Origin: Stachybotrys elegans
Lineage: Eukaryota; Ascomycota; Sordariomycetes; Hypocreales; Stachybotryaceae
NCBI GenBank assembly: GCA_020746835.1
Contig: JAGPNK010000010.1
Coordinates: 1,116,001-1,180,000, forward strand
DNA length: 64,000 nucleotides
Reading direction: 5' to 3'
The translations under genes and the position numbers were made by a program. Positions 12,083-22,313 of this stretch are shown in pieces. Each line of letters opens with the position of its first letter. Within the stretch, counting starts at the first letter, position 1. The notes beneath the pieces were generated by a model. That model was not told where the DNA came from and did not search any database. It was given only the letters and a program-made list of their open reading frames with translations.

Positions 12083-13204
12083 ATGGCGGATTGGTATACC
12101 AAGAGGTGGTTCAGCGACAGCAACAACCCTTCGCAGGCATCATCCACCTCCCGCAGCAGTACGCCCCCTACCGACGACATGGAGATAGCCTCAGAGCAAC
12201 CTCGCAAACGACGACGCAGGTCCGCATCTGCTGCGATGCCCACCGCTACACCAGAGTTCCGCATAGCGAACCTTCAAGGTCTGATATTCGCGGAGAATCG
12301 ATTCGATATCATGTACCCAAATGACCTCCATTTGACACAAGATACCAAATCGCTTGTCACGGGTATCGTACATACATGCCACTCCAGGAGCTATCTACCC
12401 AAGTCTATTACATCAGACTTTCTCGGAACGAATCCGGCCGACTATGAGCTTTACGACCCTGAAAACAACCCGTGGGCCTGCACGCCTATAGATGCCGGCT
12501 ACGAGATCACAAGGGTAGAGGAGATTATGCACGAGACATGGCGAGCCAGGTTTTTTAATGAGGGAGAGCCACATTGGGCAGCTCTTCATTATCAGATCAT
12601 CCAGCTGGCGCTTGGCCCGTTTTCTGAGCAACTCCGATGTTCTGTTGTCAGCCAGGTCCCCATCGCGCCCGAGTGCAGAATTCCTTTGAGAAACCGAGGG
12701 GCGCTTTCGACAACAGTGGATATAACCGTTGCGCTATCCAGCGATAGCATCCGGGATGCGGCTAGACGTCGTTTGGCGGATGATGACCCAAGCGGCTCAC
12801 GCTCGATCAATCATACAAACGCGGGCTCCCTCCTACACAGTCCAATAGCGTTGAGTATAGTATCACAGAGTCCTCAAGGGGAGGAGGCGGAAGCAAAGGT
12901 CCAGCTAGCAGTCTGGGTCGCGGCACAGCTGGAGAGATTGCGCGTGCTTTCGTCCTCCAAAAACTCTTACCCGTTATATATCCCGACAATCAGGGCGACT
13001 GGATGCCACTGGAAAATAGGCCTTGTGAGGGACACTGAGGAAGGCGTGGAGGTTACCCCGGAATGGCACAACATAGCCGTGACCTTTACTCCGAACGAAT
13101 ATTTCAAGGTCATTGGCTGCCTTCGCCATCTGGCGCGCTGGGCCATTGACGTTTGCCAGCCTTCCCTGTTTGACAATGGCGTTCTCAAGACCCGAGAGGC
13201 GTAA
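12083..13204 (+). CDS. PD-(D/E)XK nuclease-like domain protein, degenerate catalytic motif
   Basis: Single exon, 373 aa from an ATG in excellent context (AACCATGG); an in-frame ATG 33 codons upstream at 11984 is less likely. The N-terminus is serine-rich with a basic RKRRRR cluster, a plausible nuclear signal. The rest follows the layout of the fungal PD-(D/E)XK nuclease-like family (PF20516 type): an SEQLRCS..V segment, a VDITVAL strand holding the first acidic residue, then a PIALSI strand and the QLAVWVAAQLERL helix. In the family the PI..SI strand normally runs into E-x-K; here it reads SIVSQ, so the usual catalytic pair appears lost. These proteins are often abundant and lineage-specific. 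Molecular role unknown. Confidence 0.65.
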   Translation: MADWYTKRWFSDSNNPSQASSTSRSSTPPTDDMEIASEQPRKRRRRSASAAMPTATPEFRIANLQGLIFAENRFDIMYPNDLHLTQDTKSLVTGIVHTCHSRSYLPKSITSDFLGTNPADYELYDPENNPWACTPIDAGYEITRVEEIMHETWRARFFNEGEPHWAALHYQIIQLALGPFSEQLRCSVVSQVPIAPECRIPLRNRGALSTTVDITVALSSDSIRDAARRRLADDDPSGSRSINHTNAGSLLHSPIALSIVSQSPQGEEAEAKVQLAVWVAAQLERLRVLSSSKNSYPLYIPTIRATGCHWKIGLVRDTEEGVEVTPEWHNIAVTFTPNEYFKVIGCLRHLARWAIDVCQPSLFDNGVLKTREA

Positions 13205-13918
13205 GAGTGATCAAGAGTGTCATGGCCCTGGGGCCCAGGGACCAGAGAACTAGCGAGGTCCCGGCAAGGCGATTGAAGGAGGGCAAGAATTGAAACAGTC
13301 AACACTACCTCACTCTATTTACTCTTGTTTTCAGCCTATGTATCTGCTGTACATCGCATGCAAGCCGGCAAGGATTAAGCTGCACTTTCGCCTCTCTTTC
13401 GACGCATGCCATCAAATCAACGGTGTGACAGGGGCGGTTGAGTGAAGATGGTGACGCCAAGAGGAGCAGTTAGGGTTATATAACAGACGTTCCTCATCCT
13501 TGACACTCTCATTTCTCTCCGGCGTTGATGTGCAGTTGATAGCTGAGCCGATGTCGCATGACTAGAGCATTACCAAAATAGGAAGTGCTAGCCATCAACT
13601 AGCACTCAGCTAGCTTTCGTGGGGTTTCGTTCTGATATGCCTTTGCGGGAATGGGACGTGTCAGCTGACGGCCTTAGGTCGATAATAGAGGTCTGAATAT
13701 CTGCAGCGTGAGAATAAGTAGTTACTGAGAGAGGCTAGTATAGCCGTCGAGGCGAAGGAACTCGAGACTAATGTCAGCCTCATGCTGCCTCGCCCTTCTA
13801 CTATAAAAGTGTAATTCAGGACACGAAACTCACCAACAATTTATCGACCTAAACACATTTATCCTTGAAATAGACTTCGTTTTCTTGGCAGTCAGACTCA
13901 ATTCACATATCCACCACC
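13205..13918. other. Intergenic, promoter of the cupin gene
   Basis: Over 700 bases without a gene. Several copies of CTAGC lie at 13587-13616, and a clear TATA box sits about 110 bases upstream of the cupin start. Confidence 0.55.
13802..13809 (+). promoter_or_regulatory. TATA box (TATAAAAG) of cupin gene
   Basis: A consensus TATAAAAG 110 bases before the ATG at 13919, followed by an A/C-rich leader ending CACCATG. This is a good match to a strongly expressed or inducible promoter. Confidence 0.6.
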
Positions 13919-14284
13919 ATGTCTTCTCCCGTTGCCTTCTCCCACTACGCCAAGGCCCAGTCCGACTACCAGATCCCGCTGCTGGCTGGAAACAACGCCT
14001 TCCTCGGCGACCTCTTCTCCTCAGACAAGACCAATCCAGAGAAGCCCATCTCAGCCGGCCTTTACCGGCTCGAAAAGGGCGAGCCTCTTACCTACACCTA
14101 CAAATACGACGAGATGAAGATCATCCTGGAGGGCGACTTCACCATTTCCGATGAGACGGGCCAAAAGGTCGAGGCGACCAAGGGCGATGTCTTCTTTTTC
14201 CCTTCCGGCTCTACCATCACCTTTACTACATCCGACTATGGGCTGGCGTTTTACTGTGGACAAAGGAAGCACAGTGACTTTTAA
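13919..14284 (+). CDS. EutQ-like single-domain cupin
   Basis: Single exon, 121 aa, ATG in CACCATG context. The sequence folds as one small RmlC-like cupin barrel: a [10 protein letters not shown] turn, [15 protein letters not shown] strand pair, [14 protein letters not shown] motif 2 and a final LAFYCGQ strand. This arrangement is that of the fungal 'ethanolamine utilization protein EutQ-like' cupins. The cupin histidine triad is largely absent (the usual motif-1 HxH is replaced by KYDE), so metal-dependent catalysis is doubtful and a small-ligand or structural role may be more likely. A TATA box upstream and codon use rich in C-ending codons suggest high expression. No pathway link is visible from neighbours. 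Confidence 0.8.
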   Translation: MSSPVAFSHYAKAQSDYQIPLLAGNNAFLGDLFSSDKTNPEKPISAGLYRLEKGEPLTYTYKYDEMKIILEGDFTISDETGQKVEATKGDVFFFPSGSTITFTTSDYGLAFYCGQRKHSDF

Positions 14285-14624
14285 GGAGATTCGGCACAGT
14301 TCGTCATGTTAGGGATTTAGCAATGATAAATGAAAGTTACTTGGCCAGATATGACAGTGAGATGATTTCGCCACCAATGTACTACGATGTTGTGATAATT
14401 CCCGGTCCTGCTTCCATGGGATCGTGGTTAGCGACTTCGAGGAGACCATGTATCTGCCACGGTCATACCTGACTCTATGAGAAGCTCCTTGGGTCTGTCG
14501 TTTGGAATCGGGCTTGGTACCAGTTCACGAGACTCTAACCTAGGCTCAATCACGCAACTGCCTAGGACGGATGTAGTATACTGGGGTATTCTAATTCATA
14601 ACTATCATCAACACATGAATACGT
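14285..14624. other. Short convergent intergenic gap
   Basis: 340 bases between the 3' ends of the cupin and DUF3445 genes; it should hold both terminators. No gene is seen. Confidence 0.5.
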
Positions 14625-15869
14625 TTACCATGGGAATCTCCTATTAGTGTCCTCCATTTGCACATCCAGCCCATTTGCAACCTGCAGCTCGTGCTGAGCA
14701 TCCAAGTACTCCAACAAAACCTCCTGGTACTTTTCCCTGCCCTTGTACCGGCTCACGTCGTCGCCCCAGCTCCGCACCGCGCTGGCCAACCGACCGGGCA
14801 CGTAATCCTCCTTGACAATCTCAGTCACCGGGTGGAAGTAGGTGCGAACCGTGAAGCATATGGCACCAGTCCTCGGCAGTCTCCTGAGCGACTGTCTCTC
14901 GGAGCGGAAGAAGTGATGCTCAACAGCCCTGTTCTTCTCGGCCGTCGACCAGCTAACTTCATCACCATCTTCGTCGCCGATGCTCCAGCTCCAAGGCAGG
15001 GACTCGTCAACTTGGATAAAATAGTTGTTGCGGCTGTAAAGCTCTTCGCAGCGTAGCCGAGAGAAGAACTTCTTCATGCCCGTCTCCAACTTCTCCTTGA
15101 ACTGGGGAACATTGCCGGACGTGTGGACTTCAGATAAAGGCATGCCAATTTTGTCTTCAAGCCTCCAGAACCCTGCCAGCAAGATTGATCCAGCCATCAA
15201 ATAGTATTGACCGTCAGGCTTCTCTATCATCAAGGCGAGGTCATCCTGGACAAGTCGTCCGCATAACGCCATGGGATCTTCTTTCAGGGGGCGTTCCACG
15301 ATATTGAATGACTCGCCTGACCACAGATTCACTATTCCCGTTTCCGTTTGCCGATACAACGTTGGGTACCGATTTGGAAGGTAGTGGACCAGCTCTTCCA
15401 GGAGTTCCAAGGCTGCAGGGTATGCCTCGGGCAGTGTTTGGCAGCATTTGCTACCCCTTTCCTCGATTCGGGCAGCCTTGTCGGCGTGGAATTTAGGAAA
15501 GTGGTTATCCAGCTCTATCCAATCGTCATAGTCGATCGATCGGAGGCCCATGGTGACATGGTACTTGGGTCCGTAGTTGAAGGGACGGTAGGGCAGGGGC
15601 TTGGTTGCGACGATATCCCAATCAGGGAATGCACTCGGTGTAGGAAACGTAAAGGTGCTGGAAATCCATTCTCCGGACTTCCAGTGCCTCTGGCGGTAGT
15701 CCTTGATTGGCGAAGGCGACCGGGTTCTGCTGTCGGCGCGCGGACGGTGCCGTTGCCGGCGGTGGGTGAGGTTGCGCAGGACGACGGCAACAATGGCCAG
15801 TGCCGAGGCCGTCACCAGGGCATACGTTGTTGGCATGGGCAAGTGAGCCGACAACCTAGGGAAGGCCAT
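14625..15869 (-). CDS. DUF3445 heme-dependent oxidative N-demethylase-like protein
   Basis: Single exon, 414 aa. A membrane helix (YALVTASALAIVAVVL) near residues 15-30 is followed by a basic, proline-rich linker, then a DUF3445 domain: PYRPFNYGPKYHVTMGLRSI and DDWIELDNHFPKFHADKAARI near its start, a VQDDLALMIE strand, and RLPRTGAICFTVRTYFHP late in the domain. DUF3445 proteins are related to the alpha subunit of heme-dependent oxidative N-demethylase, which cleaves N-methyl groups from small amines using O2. Fungal members are N-terminally membrane anchored, as here, and their substrates are not known to me. The gene starts 880 bases from a divergent Zn2Cys6 factor that may control it. Confidence 0.85.
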   Translation of the reverse strand: MAFPRLSAHLPMPTTYALVTASALAIVAVVLRNLTHRRQRHRPRADSRTRSPSPIKDYRQRHWKSGEWISSTFTFPTPSAFPDWDIVATKPLPYRPFNYGPKYHVTMGLRSIDYDDWIELDNHFPKFHADKAARIEERGSKCCQTLPEAYPAALELLEELVHYLPNRYPTLYRQTETGIVNLWSGESFNIVERPLKEDPMALCGRLVQDDLALMIEKPDGQYYLMAGSILLAGFWRLEDKIGMPLSEVHTSGNVPQFKEKLETGMKKFFSRLRCEELYSRNNYFIQVDESLPWSWSIGDEDGDEVSWSTAEKNRAVEHHFFRSERQSLRRLPRTGAICFTVRTYFHPVTEIVKEDYVPGRLASAVRSWGDDVSRYKGREKYQEVLLEYLDAQHELQVANGLDVQMEDTNRRFPW

Positions 15870-16749
15870 CCTTGGAGTCGCGTGGCAAGGTCGGGGGTTT
15901 TCGGCAGAGGAGTAAGCCGGTGTTGAATGAAGGGATTAACGGCCGCCAACAGAACAGAGGCAGAGCCCATGGAGCAGGATACTGCTTCTCTAATAATAAA
16001 GTATCCAACAACCACCATTGGACCGATGACGGATCGGGCATAAACGATCAATACCAACGTGCCAGTTTACTAGTAGCGCCCGATGCGGTCGAAAAGCGTA
16101 TGGACGGCGAGCAGATTCCACTGTTCCGTTCCACTGTTCCGTGACCAATGGCGATATCGTCATAACCACCACAGAATGCGGGCAAGACATGCCCGAGACA
16201 ATGGGTCGCTCTGAGCAAGCTGTTTGGTCTGGATAAAATTGCCCGATTGGGATCACTATCGGTCTCCGCTTGCCAGCATGAACCACCAACTAGGGCTATC
16301 ATATCTCTTTTGAACGCGGGGAAGACAGAGTGGCTGTTATCTCCAGCCAGTCCTATCCGCCGGCACTAGTCAAGGGCAGCCTTATCGTTGCTTGCCCCTT
16401 TTTCGCTAGCCCCAGACTGGCTCCCGTGACAGGGGCGTTGTTGAATGTTGGTTTGGCAGCTGGAGCCGCGTAACCCTCCTCTCCTTGAGGCATCGTCGTC
16501 GGATGCCCGTACTCGTTCAAGCTATCCAGCCCCTCAACCCGTCGCTGGAGCGGGAGCTCGTTCTTTCCTCTTCACACTATTCCATCCTCCTAGCTTCCCT
16601 CTTCCGGACACTCTACGCGGCCAGCAGCCTCTGATCTGATCCTCAGCCCACAGCATCGCAAACGCCAGTGAATTGGACACGGGCGGACCAAAGGTTCCAG
16701 GCAAAGTTGAAAGAGAAGAGAGAAAAAAAAACTGGGGAAATTTCCCGAT
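15870..16749. promoter_or_regulatory. Divergent promoter between DUF3445 gene and Zn2Cys6 factor
   Basis: 880 bases between two start codons facing away from each other. It contains a perfect 13-bp tandem repeat (16116-16141) ending in CCG triplets, and a pyrimidine-rich leader (about 16540-16620) before the plus-strand gene. Short open frames inside have no coding features. Confidence 0.55.
16116..16141 (+). repeat. Tandem 13-bp repeat TTCCACTGTTCCG x2
   Basis: Two perfect adjacent copies, 16116-16128 and 16129-16141. Each ends in CCG, the half-site triplet of Zn2Cys6 proteins, and the pair lies between a Zn2Cys6 gene and its divergent neighbour. The role as an operator is an inference. Confidence 0.6.
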
Positions 16750-18899
16750 ATGTCATCATCCTCCTCCGCTGTGCCAAATGAACGAGCCGACGCCCTGCGA
16801 CAACGTGACTCCCCGTCCAAGGCCAACATCAAGACCAAGACCCGGTCTCGGAATGGCTGCTCTCAGTGCAAGGCTAAGAGAGTGAGTTCTTACCTTATTG
16901 GATATCACGTCTAGGGCTCCGGGGCTAAGAACTACCTACCTCACTCCAGCTCAAATGTGACGAGGCCAAACCCGAGTGTCTCACCTGCATCAAGAACAAC
17001 CGCAAGTGCCCGGGCTACGGCCGGTCCTTTCGATGGTCTACCAAGCATGAAAAGACGCTAAACACGGGCAAGGAGACCGTCTTGCCTATTACCGTTGAGC
17101 CGGCAAGGATAATCCAGCCTGCTGCCCCAGCTCCCTTGCCTCTGCTGCAAACCACCCGTGGCTACGGTCATGGTGGCCGCAGCTCAGAAGAAGCTCCCTC
17201 TGAGCAGAGCTCGGTTCCGCTGGTGCAAACTCCTGAAATGACCTCGGGGTCTGGGGTACTCCCAGAGGAAAATGTCATCCCACCCGCTGCGTCTCATTTC
17301 GACGGCTGGACGATTCCTCAGTTTGACCTCATTGGCGATGTATCCCTGGTCCAGGAATACTGGGTCGCCGAACCCGCAGGCCCTGTTCTCGATACCTTCA
17401 AAGAGTCCACCGAGCAAGCGCTTGTCCCTGTGGCTCCCAGCATGGAGTCGTCAGCCTCAGGGTCCGAATCAGGTCGCGATCCTTCTCCCACTCTCTCGTA
17501 TCAACAACCTCTTTTACCCTCCGTACCCCGAGGCCTCTGTGACTACTCGGTTGTGCTTGTCGAGGAGTGGTTCAAGCATGTCTGCCCCATATGGTCGGGC
17601 TTTGATTCGCAGGCCAACTTGAATCGCATCCTGGCCCAAGAAAGCTGGACAAGATCGGCGGCCGTCATGCACTGTCTTCAGAGCATGGCTGCCATTTGTC
17701 TCGGCAGCCAGATCCCCCGAATGAAGAGGGTCGCAAGGCTTCACCTGGAGGCTGCAGCGGGCGCCATCCAGACCGAACTTGGCGCGCTGCGTAGGTCGCC
17801 TCAGGGAGAGCTTCCCGCGGATCTGCTCCTGGCTCTGTGCTGCGTAGGCACTGCGGCTTGCTGGCTCGACACCAAGGAGATAGGGGAGCACTACCTGAAG
17901 GAGGCCAAGGGTTTGTTGAAGCGGCTCAACCAGGACACAAGCAAGCTGTCCGCCCTCGATCTCCAACGGCTGTCCTTCTTCAACAACAGCCTGGTGTACT
18001 GGAATATGCTGGTCGCGGTTGTCTCCGATGACCAGGACGACCTCGGAATCCCCAAGCCCAAGAAGCCATCAGGCTTGGACTTGACCGGCCCCATCACGCC
18101 ACATCCCTGGACGGGCATCTCCGTCTCTGCACAGCTGCTCTTCATGCAAGCAATCAAGCTATGCCGACGCTTCCGCGTCCGCCACAAGCAAGGCATGACT
18201 TTCACCATGCTCAACCTGCAGTCTGCCTTGGAGGAGATTGAGGAGGCGCAGAAGGTGGAAGAGGAGCTGCTGGGCTTGGACCAGCATGAAGTCGAGGAAA
18301 TCTCCGAGACGGGCGACAAGATGTCGCCCAAGGCACACTTCATCTACGTCGCCGAGGCGTATCGACTGGCATCGCTGCTCCAGCTCTACCAGACATTTCC
18401 TGATCTGGTTGCTAGGCGTCTGCCGGAGGATGCGAGGGATGCCTCGGGATACGTTCCCTGGGACAAGTGGATTGTGCCGCTGTGCTTGCGACTCGTCAGC
18501 ATCCTCAAGAAGATCCCCGTCAGCTCCCGGACCAGGTGCATCCAGCCACTGTTATACATCACAGCCAGCACCGGCTTGCGATTCGACATAGACTCCCTAG
18601 ATCCCATGCGAGACTCGCGCGACACTTCGGCGGTTGTCGACCTCGATGTGATCCAGCGAAGCCACAGGCTCAGGTCTGAAGACCTTGACGCAGACTCTTC
18701 TCTTGCCGGATTAACCAAGCTCTCCATCGAAATAACCCACGCGCGTCGCTTCATTCTCGGTAGACTCTCCATGCTAGAACACAGCCTGCCTCCCGCCCCC
18801 ATCCTCGTAGCCAAAGACCTCGTCAAGGCCATCTGGGCTGCCTATGACCTCGATACATCCAGGCCTAGCTATACGCACTGGATAGATGTGAGTAAGTAG
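16750..18899 (+). CDS. Zn(II)2Cys6 transcription factor with fungal-specific TF domain
   Basis: Exons 16750-16881 and 16950-18899 give at least 693 aa. The binuclear cluster spans the intron: NGCSQCKAKR before it and LKCDEAKPECLTCIKNNRKCPGYG after it, i.e. C-x2-C-x6-C-x5-C-x2-C-x6-C spacing. Then comes a Pro/Ser-rich linker and the all-helical fungal-specific TF domain (DYSVVLVEEWFKHVCPIWS onwards). The end is uncertain: a GTGAGT at 18891 with a CACTAAC branch and AAAG acceptor at 18978 would add an exon (WRSWICEPFLG...), or the next AG at 18984 would give DELDLRTIFG and stop at 19013. A nuclear regulator; best guess at a target is the divergent DUF3445 gene. Confidence 0.9.
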
Positions 18900-19189
18900 A
18901 CTGCTATTTTCTTTGCCCCGTCTTGCACAATGGAGTAGGCAGTAGGCTCAAAGTTCCTTATCACTAACATTCTCAAAGTGGAGGAGTTGGATTTGCGAAC
19001 CATTTTTGGGTAGACGGAGGGAGCACTATGCACGAACTGGACCACTGATGAAGGTATCAAAGTATAAAGGAAGCTTTGCTATTGTAGAATCCTTGTTCCA
19101 TTACAAAATCACAAATCTTCGCCCAAAAGTTTCCCTCAATAAACTAAACACACTACCTTCATCAACTGCGAACCTCCTCAAATGGGAAG

Positions 19190-21229
19190 CTAGGCGAACA
19201 ACTCGATTTGTTCATACTCATGCTCAGAGCCTTGTAACGTGCTTGGGCTGCTTCTCATGGCCCTCAGCCGATATTGAGAGCGCGCAGCAGACTGTCTGTC
19301 GACCTTGGCAAGGTCATACGGACTGCCCATGATGCCTAATACTGTCATATACCATTTCGATCTGGTGGCAACCCGTCTGCAGTTAGCGAACACATGTCCG
19401 TCAATCTCCACCTGGATGTCGCGTGTCTGCCGCCTGTCACTGTCATCTCTGCTCGTAAGCATCATAATCTTGGCAATGACTTGGTTGGCCTCTGACTCCG
19501 AGTTCACCATGACGTGTACCATGGGCTCGTAGAGGTCAACGGCCGCGATGATCAGGGTGGCGATGGCTCTGCTGAACACGACTGCCGCGAGCAGGATCGT
19601 CAGCCCCATGACGGCCATGAGCATGCTCAAGAGCTGCGCCGAGGCAAACAGGGCCGTTCCCATGACAAAGACGCCGAGACTGCAGCACTTGATGAAGATG
19701 CGCAGCACCGAGCGCTTCCAGCCAATACTCTCACGAATCACCGATACCATGACAAGAATGGCGTTCCGCGGAGACGTGTGTATCACCGAGTCGGTGATGC
19801 GCACCGTCCCAGCCTTGACAGTCCCTAGCTGACTCAATACTTGACCAATGTTCTGCGCCATCTCTTCGTCTCGCGTCATGGCTCCGCTGCCGAGTGTCCC
19901 GGCTGCCTTGAGCTCTGCCGTGACGTCTTCGCCTCCAGTAACCTTGATGTTGTATGGAACGTCAGAGATGTATAGTTTAGTCTGTTGCTCGAAGGGTAGC
20001 TGTGCCCAGTTCTCCGCAATGGCAACGGCCGTGACTACGAGATGGTTAGCAGTGAAGAGCAAGATGACTGTTGGGACCTTACCCATAAAGTACCACATGT
20101 GCATCCATACTGGGTTCCAACTAATGTGTGTCAGTATACGAGAGTCCTACTGTGTAGATAAGTATTCCCTTCCGAGTTCATGACTTAGTGAGTACTTACC
20201 ACCACCATGAGAGAACGGCACCGACTTCGATGATGGCCATGGCCGTGTGCGCCCCCATCAGCAAAACGAACATGCAGCCGAGCCCAAGACCTATGTGTAG
20301 TTTCCTCGCTTTGATGCTCTTGTCTTGGCTCAGCTTCCTGTCCAGCTTGTCCAAGAGCTTCGTCACCAATTCCTCGGTACCTCTCACTTGGTCTTCCTTG
20401 GACATGCCCTTTCTTCTTTCGAGCCGGAAGCTCGACGAGGTAGAGACCTCCCTGTTCGGGGCAGGCTCATAGTCTTCCACTCGGATCGGCATTATGGCGC
20501 TGCCAAAGGAGAGTCCCATGGATATGACTCCGCCAAGCGGAACAATCGTCAACAGCCTCCATATCTCATATGTGGGTGCCCCAAGCAGAGCTCCAATGGT
20601 GGGAAGCAAGGCAAGGACACTGGATGCTCCACTGTACTCGCCTCCCCGCGAGCCAACTAGGCGATCGATGATTTGGTCGAGAACGAGGGTGCATTCTGGT
20701 TGTGCCCTCACACAACTGCCCCTGGAGATCCATGTCGACACTCCGAATCGATTCAGACTGTCAGTCTCGGATTCGATGGAGCAAATTGTGGCAGAATTGT
20801 TTTGGGCTGATGTGGAGGGGAGATAGGAAAGGGCTGTCAAGCATCGGAATATGGCAACAGGTGTCTATCTCGCCAATCGTCAGTGTTGTGCTCCTTAGAG
20901 TGGGTGGCCAAATTTCTTCCCAGCCTTACCTTGCCTGCTCGCGGCACGTGTTCTAACGGATGTTCTTCTTTGCCGCCCATGTTGTAGGAGATGGCTCGTA
21001 TCATGTATAGAAGTTCAACAATGTCTTTGGTTTGAGGGGGAGTCGATCGGGAGCTTGTCTCCCTAGAAGCGCCTTGCCCATACTTATCAAGCACACAAGA
21101 CCACTCGCTCTATGTATTAGCCGTGCTCACACACCACCTCCTTTACATGGTGCTGCCCACCATCAACTACACAATATAGCGAGCCAACTTGCACTTCTGT
21201 ACCTGAACCGGCACAAGCTGAGCGGCCAT
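19190..21229 (-). CDS. Multi-pass membrane protein of unknown function
   Basis: Five exons, 21229-21203, 21109-20930, 20864-20200, 20120-20083 and 20034-19190, total 1755 nt (584 aa). The first exon encodes only nine residues; it was chosen because it has an ATG, a GTACAG donor, a GCTAAT branch before the next acceptor and matching phase. The protein has a soluble N-terminus, two hydrophobic segments around residues 130-170, a basic linker, a Trp-rich membrane segment (SWWCWNPVWMHMWYFM), an outer or luminal loop, and a pair of strong helices (LGVFVMGTALFASAQLLSMLM and GLTILLAAVVF) before a polar tail. I recognise no named family. It converges with the Zn2Cys6 gene, whose 3' end lies about 200-290 bases away. 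Confidence 0.7.
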
Positions 21230-22313
21230 GACCAAGCTTGGTTAAGATCTCCTCGGCTAGATACTCAGAGTAGCTTGGTCATTTGAGTACTTTTCCACCC
21301 AGCTGCAGTCAGCAATATTCCACCGTCATTTCGTAGCCTCACTGTCCGCCGACCCTCACACGACGAGATCCCACTCGCAGGATTCGCTTGCAGACACTGG
21401 TGGTGGGGCCTGCGAGAGGCTCTTCTTGGATTCTCTCCGTAGTAATGAAAGAAGGCTGTGAGAATCGAGATTGACTGGACTTTGACCTTCCACTTTGGAG
21501 GCGTTGCATCGAGAAACAATTGCCGCATTACTCGGTGTGGCACCAGATTAGCTGTACAAGGGTGGCCGACCCTTTGCCATGCCTTCAGAGAGTAACCCCC
21601 TATACAAGATGTTAGATAAAGCAATGAATGAGTACACATGCCCGGTAGATGAAGTCAAGGAACCATTAATATAGGCCACCGCGACTTTCTAGCAAGGTCC
21701 TTCGCTGCTGTTCAATAAGTACCAGCTGCTGTGAATTTAAATTCTTGTTGGCTGTGCATTTAAATTCTTGTTGGCTGTTTTCCAGCCTCATATCTTGCAA
21801 CGGGTCTGGATCCTCCCCGTCAGGCTCTGTTGATACCTGTTCGTGGGGAATGCAACCAAAAGGTATCTCAAAAGGTTGCTAATTGGCATTGGTAAGTTAC
21901 AGACCCATCATGCACGTCAGATATCTTTATCTTATACCCAATCTGGCGCGAGATGGTGTTGGGCTTCCTGGGTTTCTAAATCCTTCGTACGCAAGGCTAC
22001 CAATAGGAGAGCGGTTAGACATATCAATATTGCACTTCCTTCCTGAGTGTTGCATGAATGTAGCAAATCATAAATATTACCCTACCTGGTTACTGTCCCT
22101 ATCACACCTTATTATGCCTCATCTGTATCGCATCATGCCTCTCGCCTTCGTGACTATTTTCTCCATGATTGGCACTCTTGCGCGATTGATGGAGATTGGC
22201 TTCTGGTAGGTGTGAATAGAGCAAATTACTGCTACTGATCAGTATCTATGACACCTATGATGTCCATCACAAGCTACGTCTCCGTGTTTGTGCCATCCTT
22301 GATAGGCTACCGC
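21230..22313. other. Intergenic, about 1.1 kb
   Basis: No supported gene. It contains a 21-bp direct repeat (21735-21778). A 124-codon minus-strand frame (21639-21265) and a 108-codon plus frame (21883-22209) lack domains, and their amino-acid composition is not convincingly coding. Confidence 0.5.
21735..21778 (+). repeat. 21-bp direct repeat, period 23
   Basis: ATTTAAATTCTTGTTGGCTG occurs at 21735 and again at 21758, separated by a GC dinucleotide after a shared T. It is perfect over 21 bases and intergenic, with no clear function. Confidence 0.7.

Noticed and set aside
15348..15926. 192-codon plus-strand frame opposite the DUF3445 gene
   Set aside because: Antisense shadow of a well-supported gene, without domain resemblance.
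19006..19332. Open frame extending the Zn2Cys6 factor by over 100 codons
   Set aside because: It runs antisense through the coding 3' end of the membrane-protein gene; only its first part might be a real exon.
21265..21639. 124-codon minus frame upstream of the membrane protein
   Set aside because: Tested as an N-terminal exon; a nine-codon exon at 21229-21203 fits splice signals and phase better.
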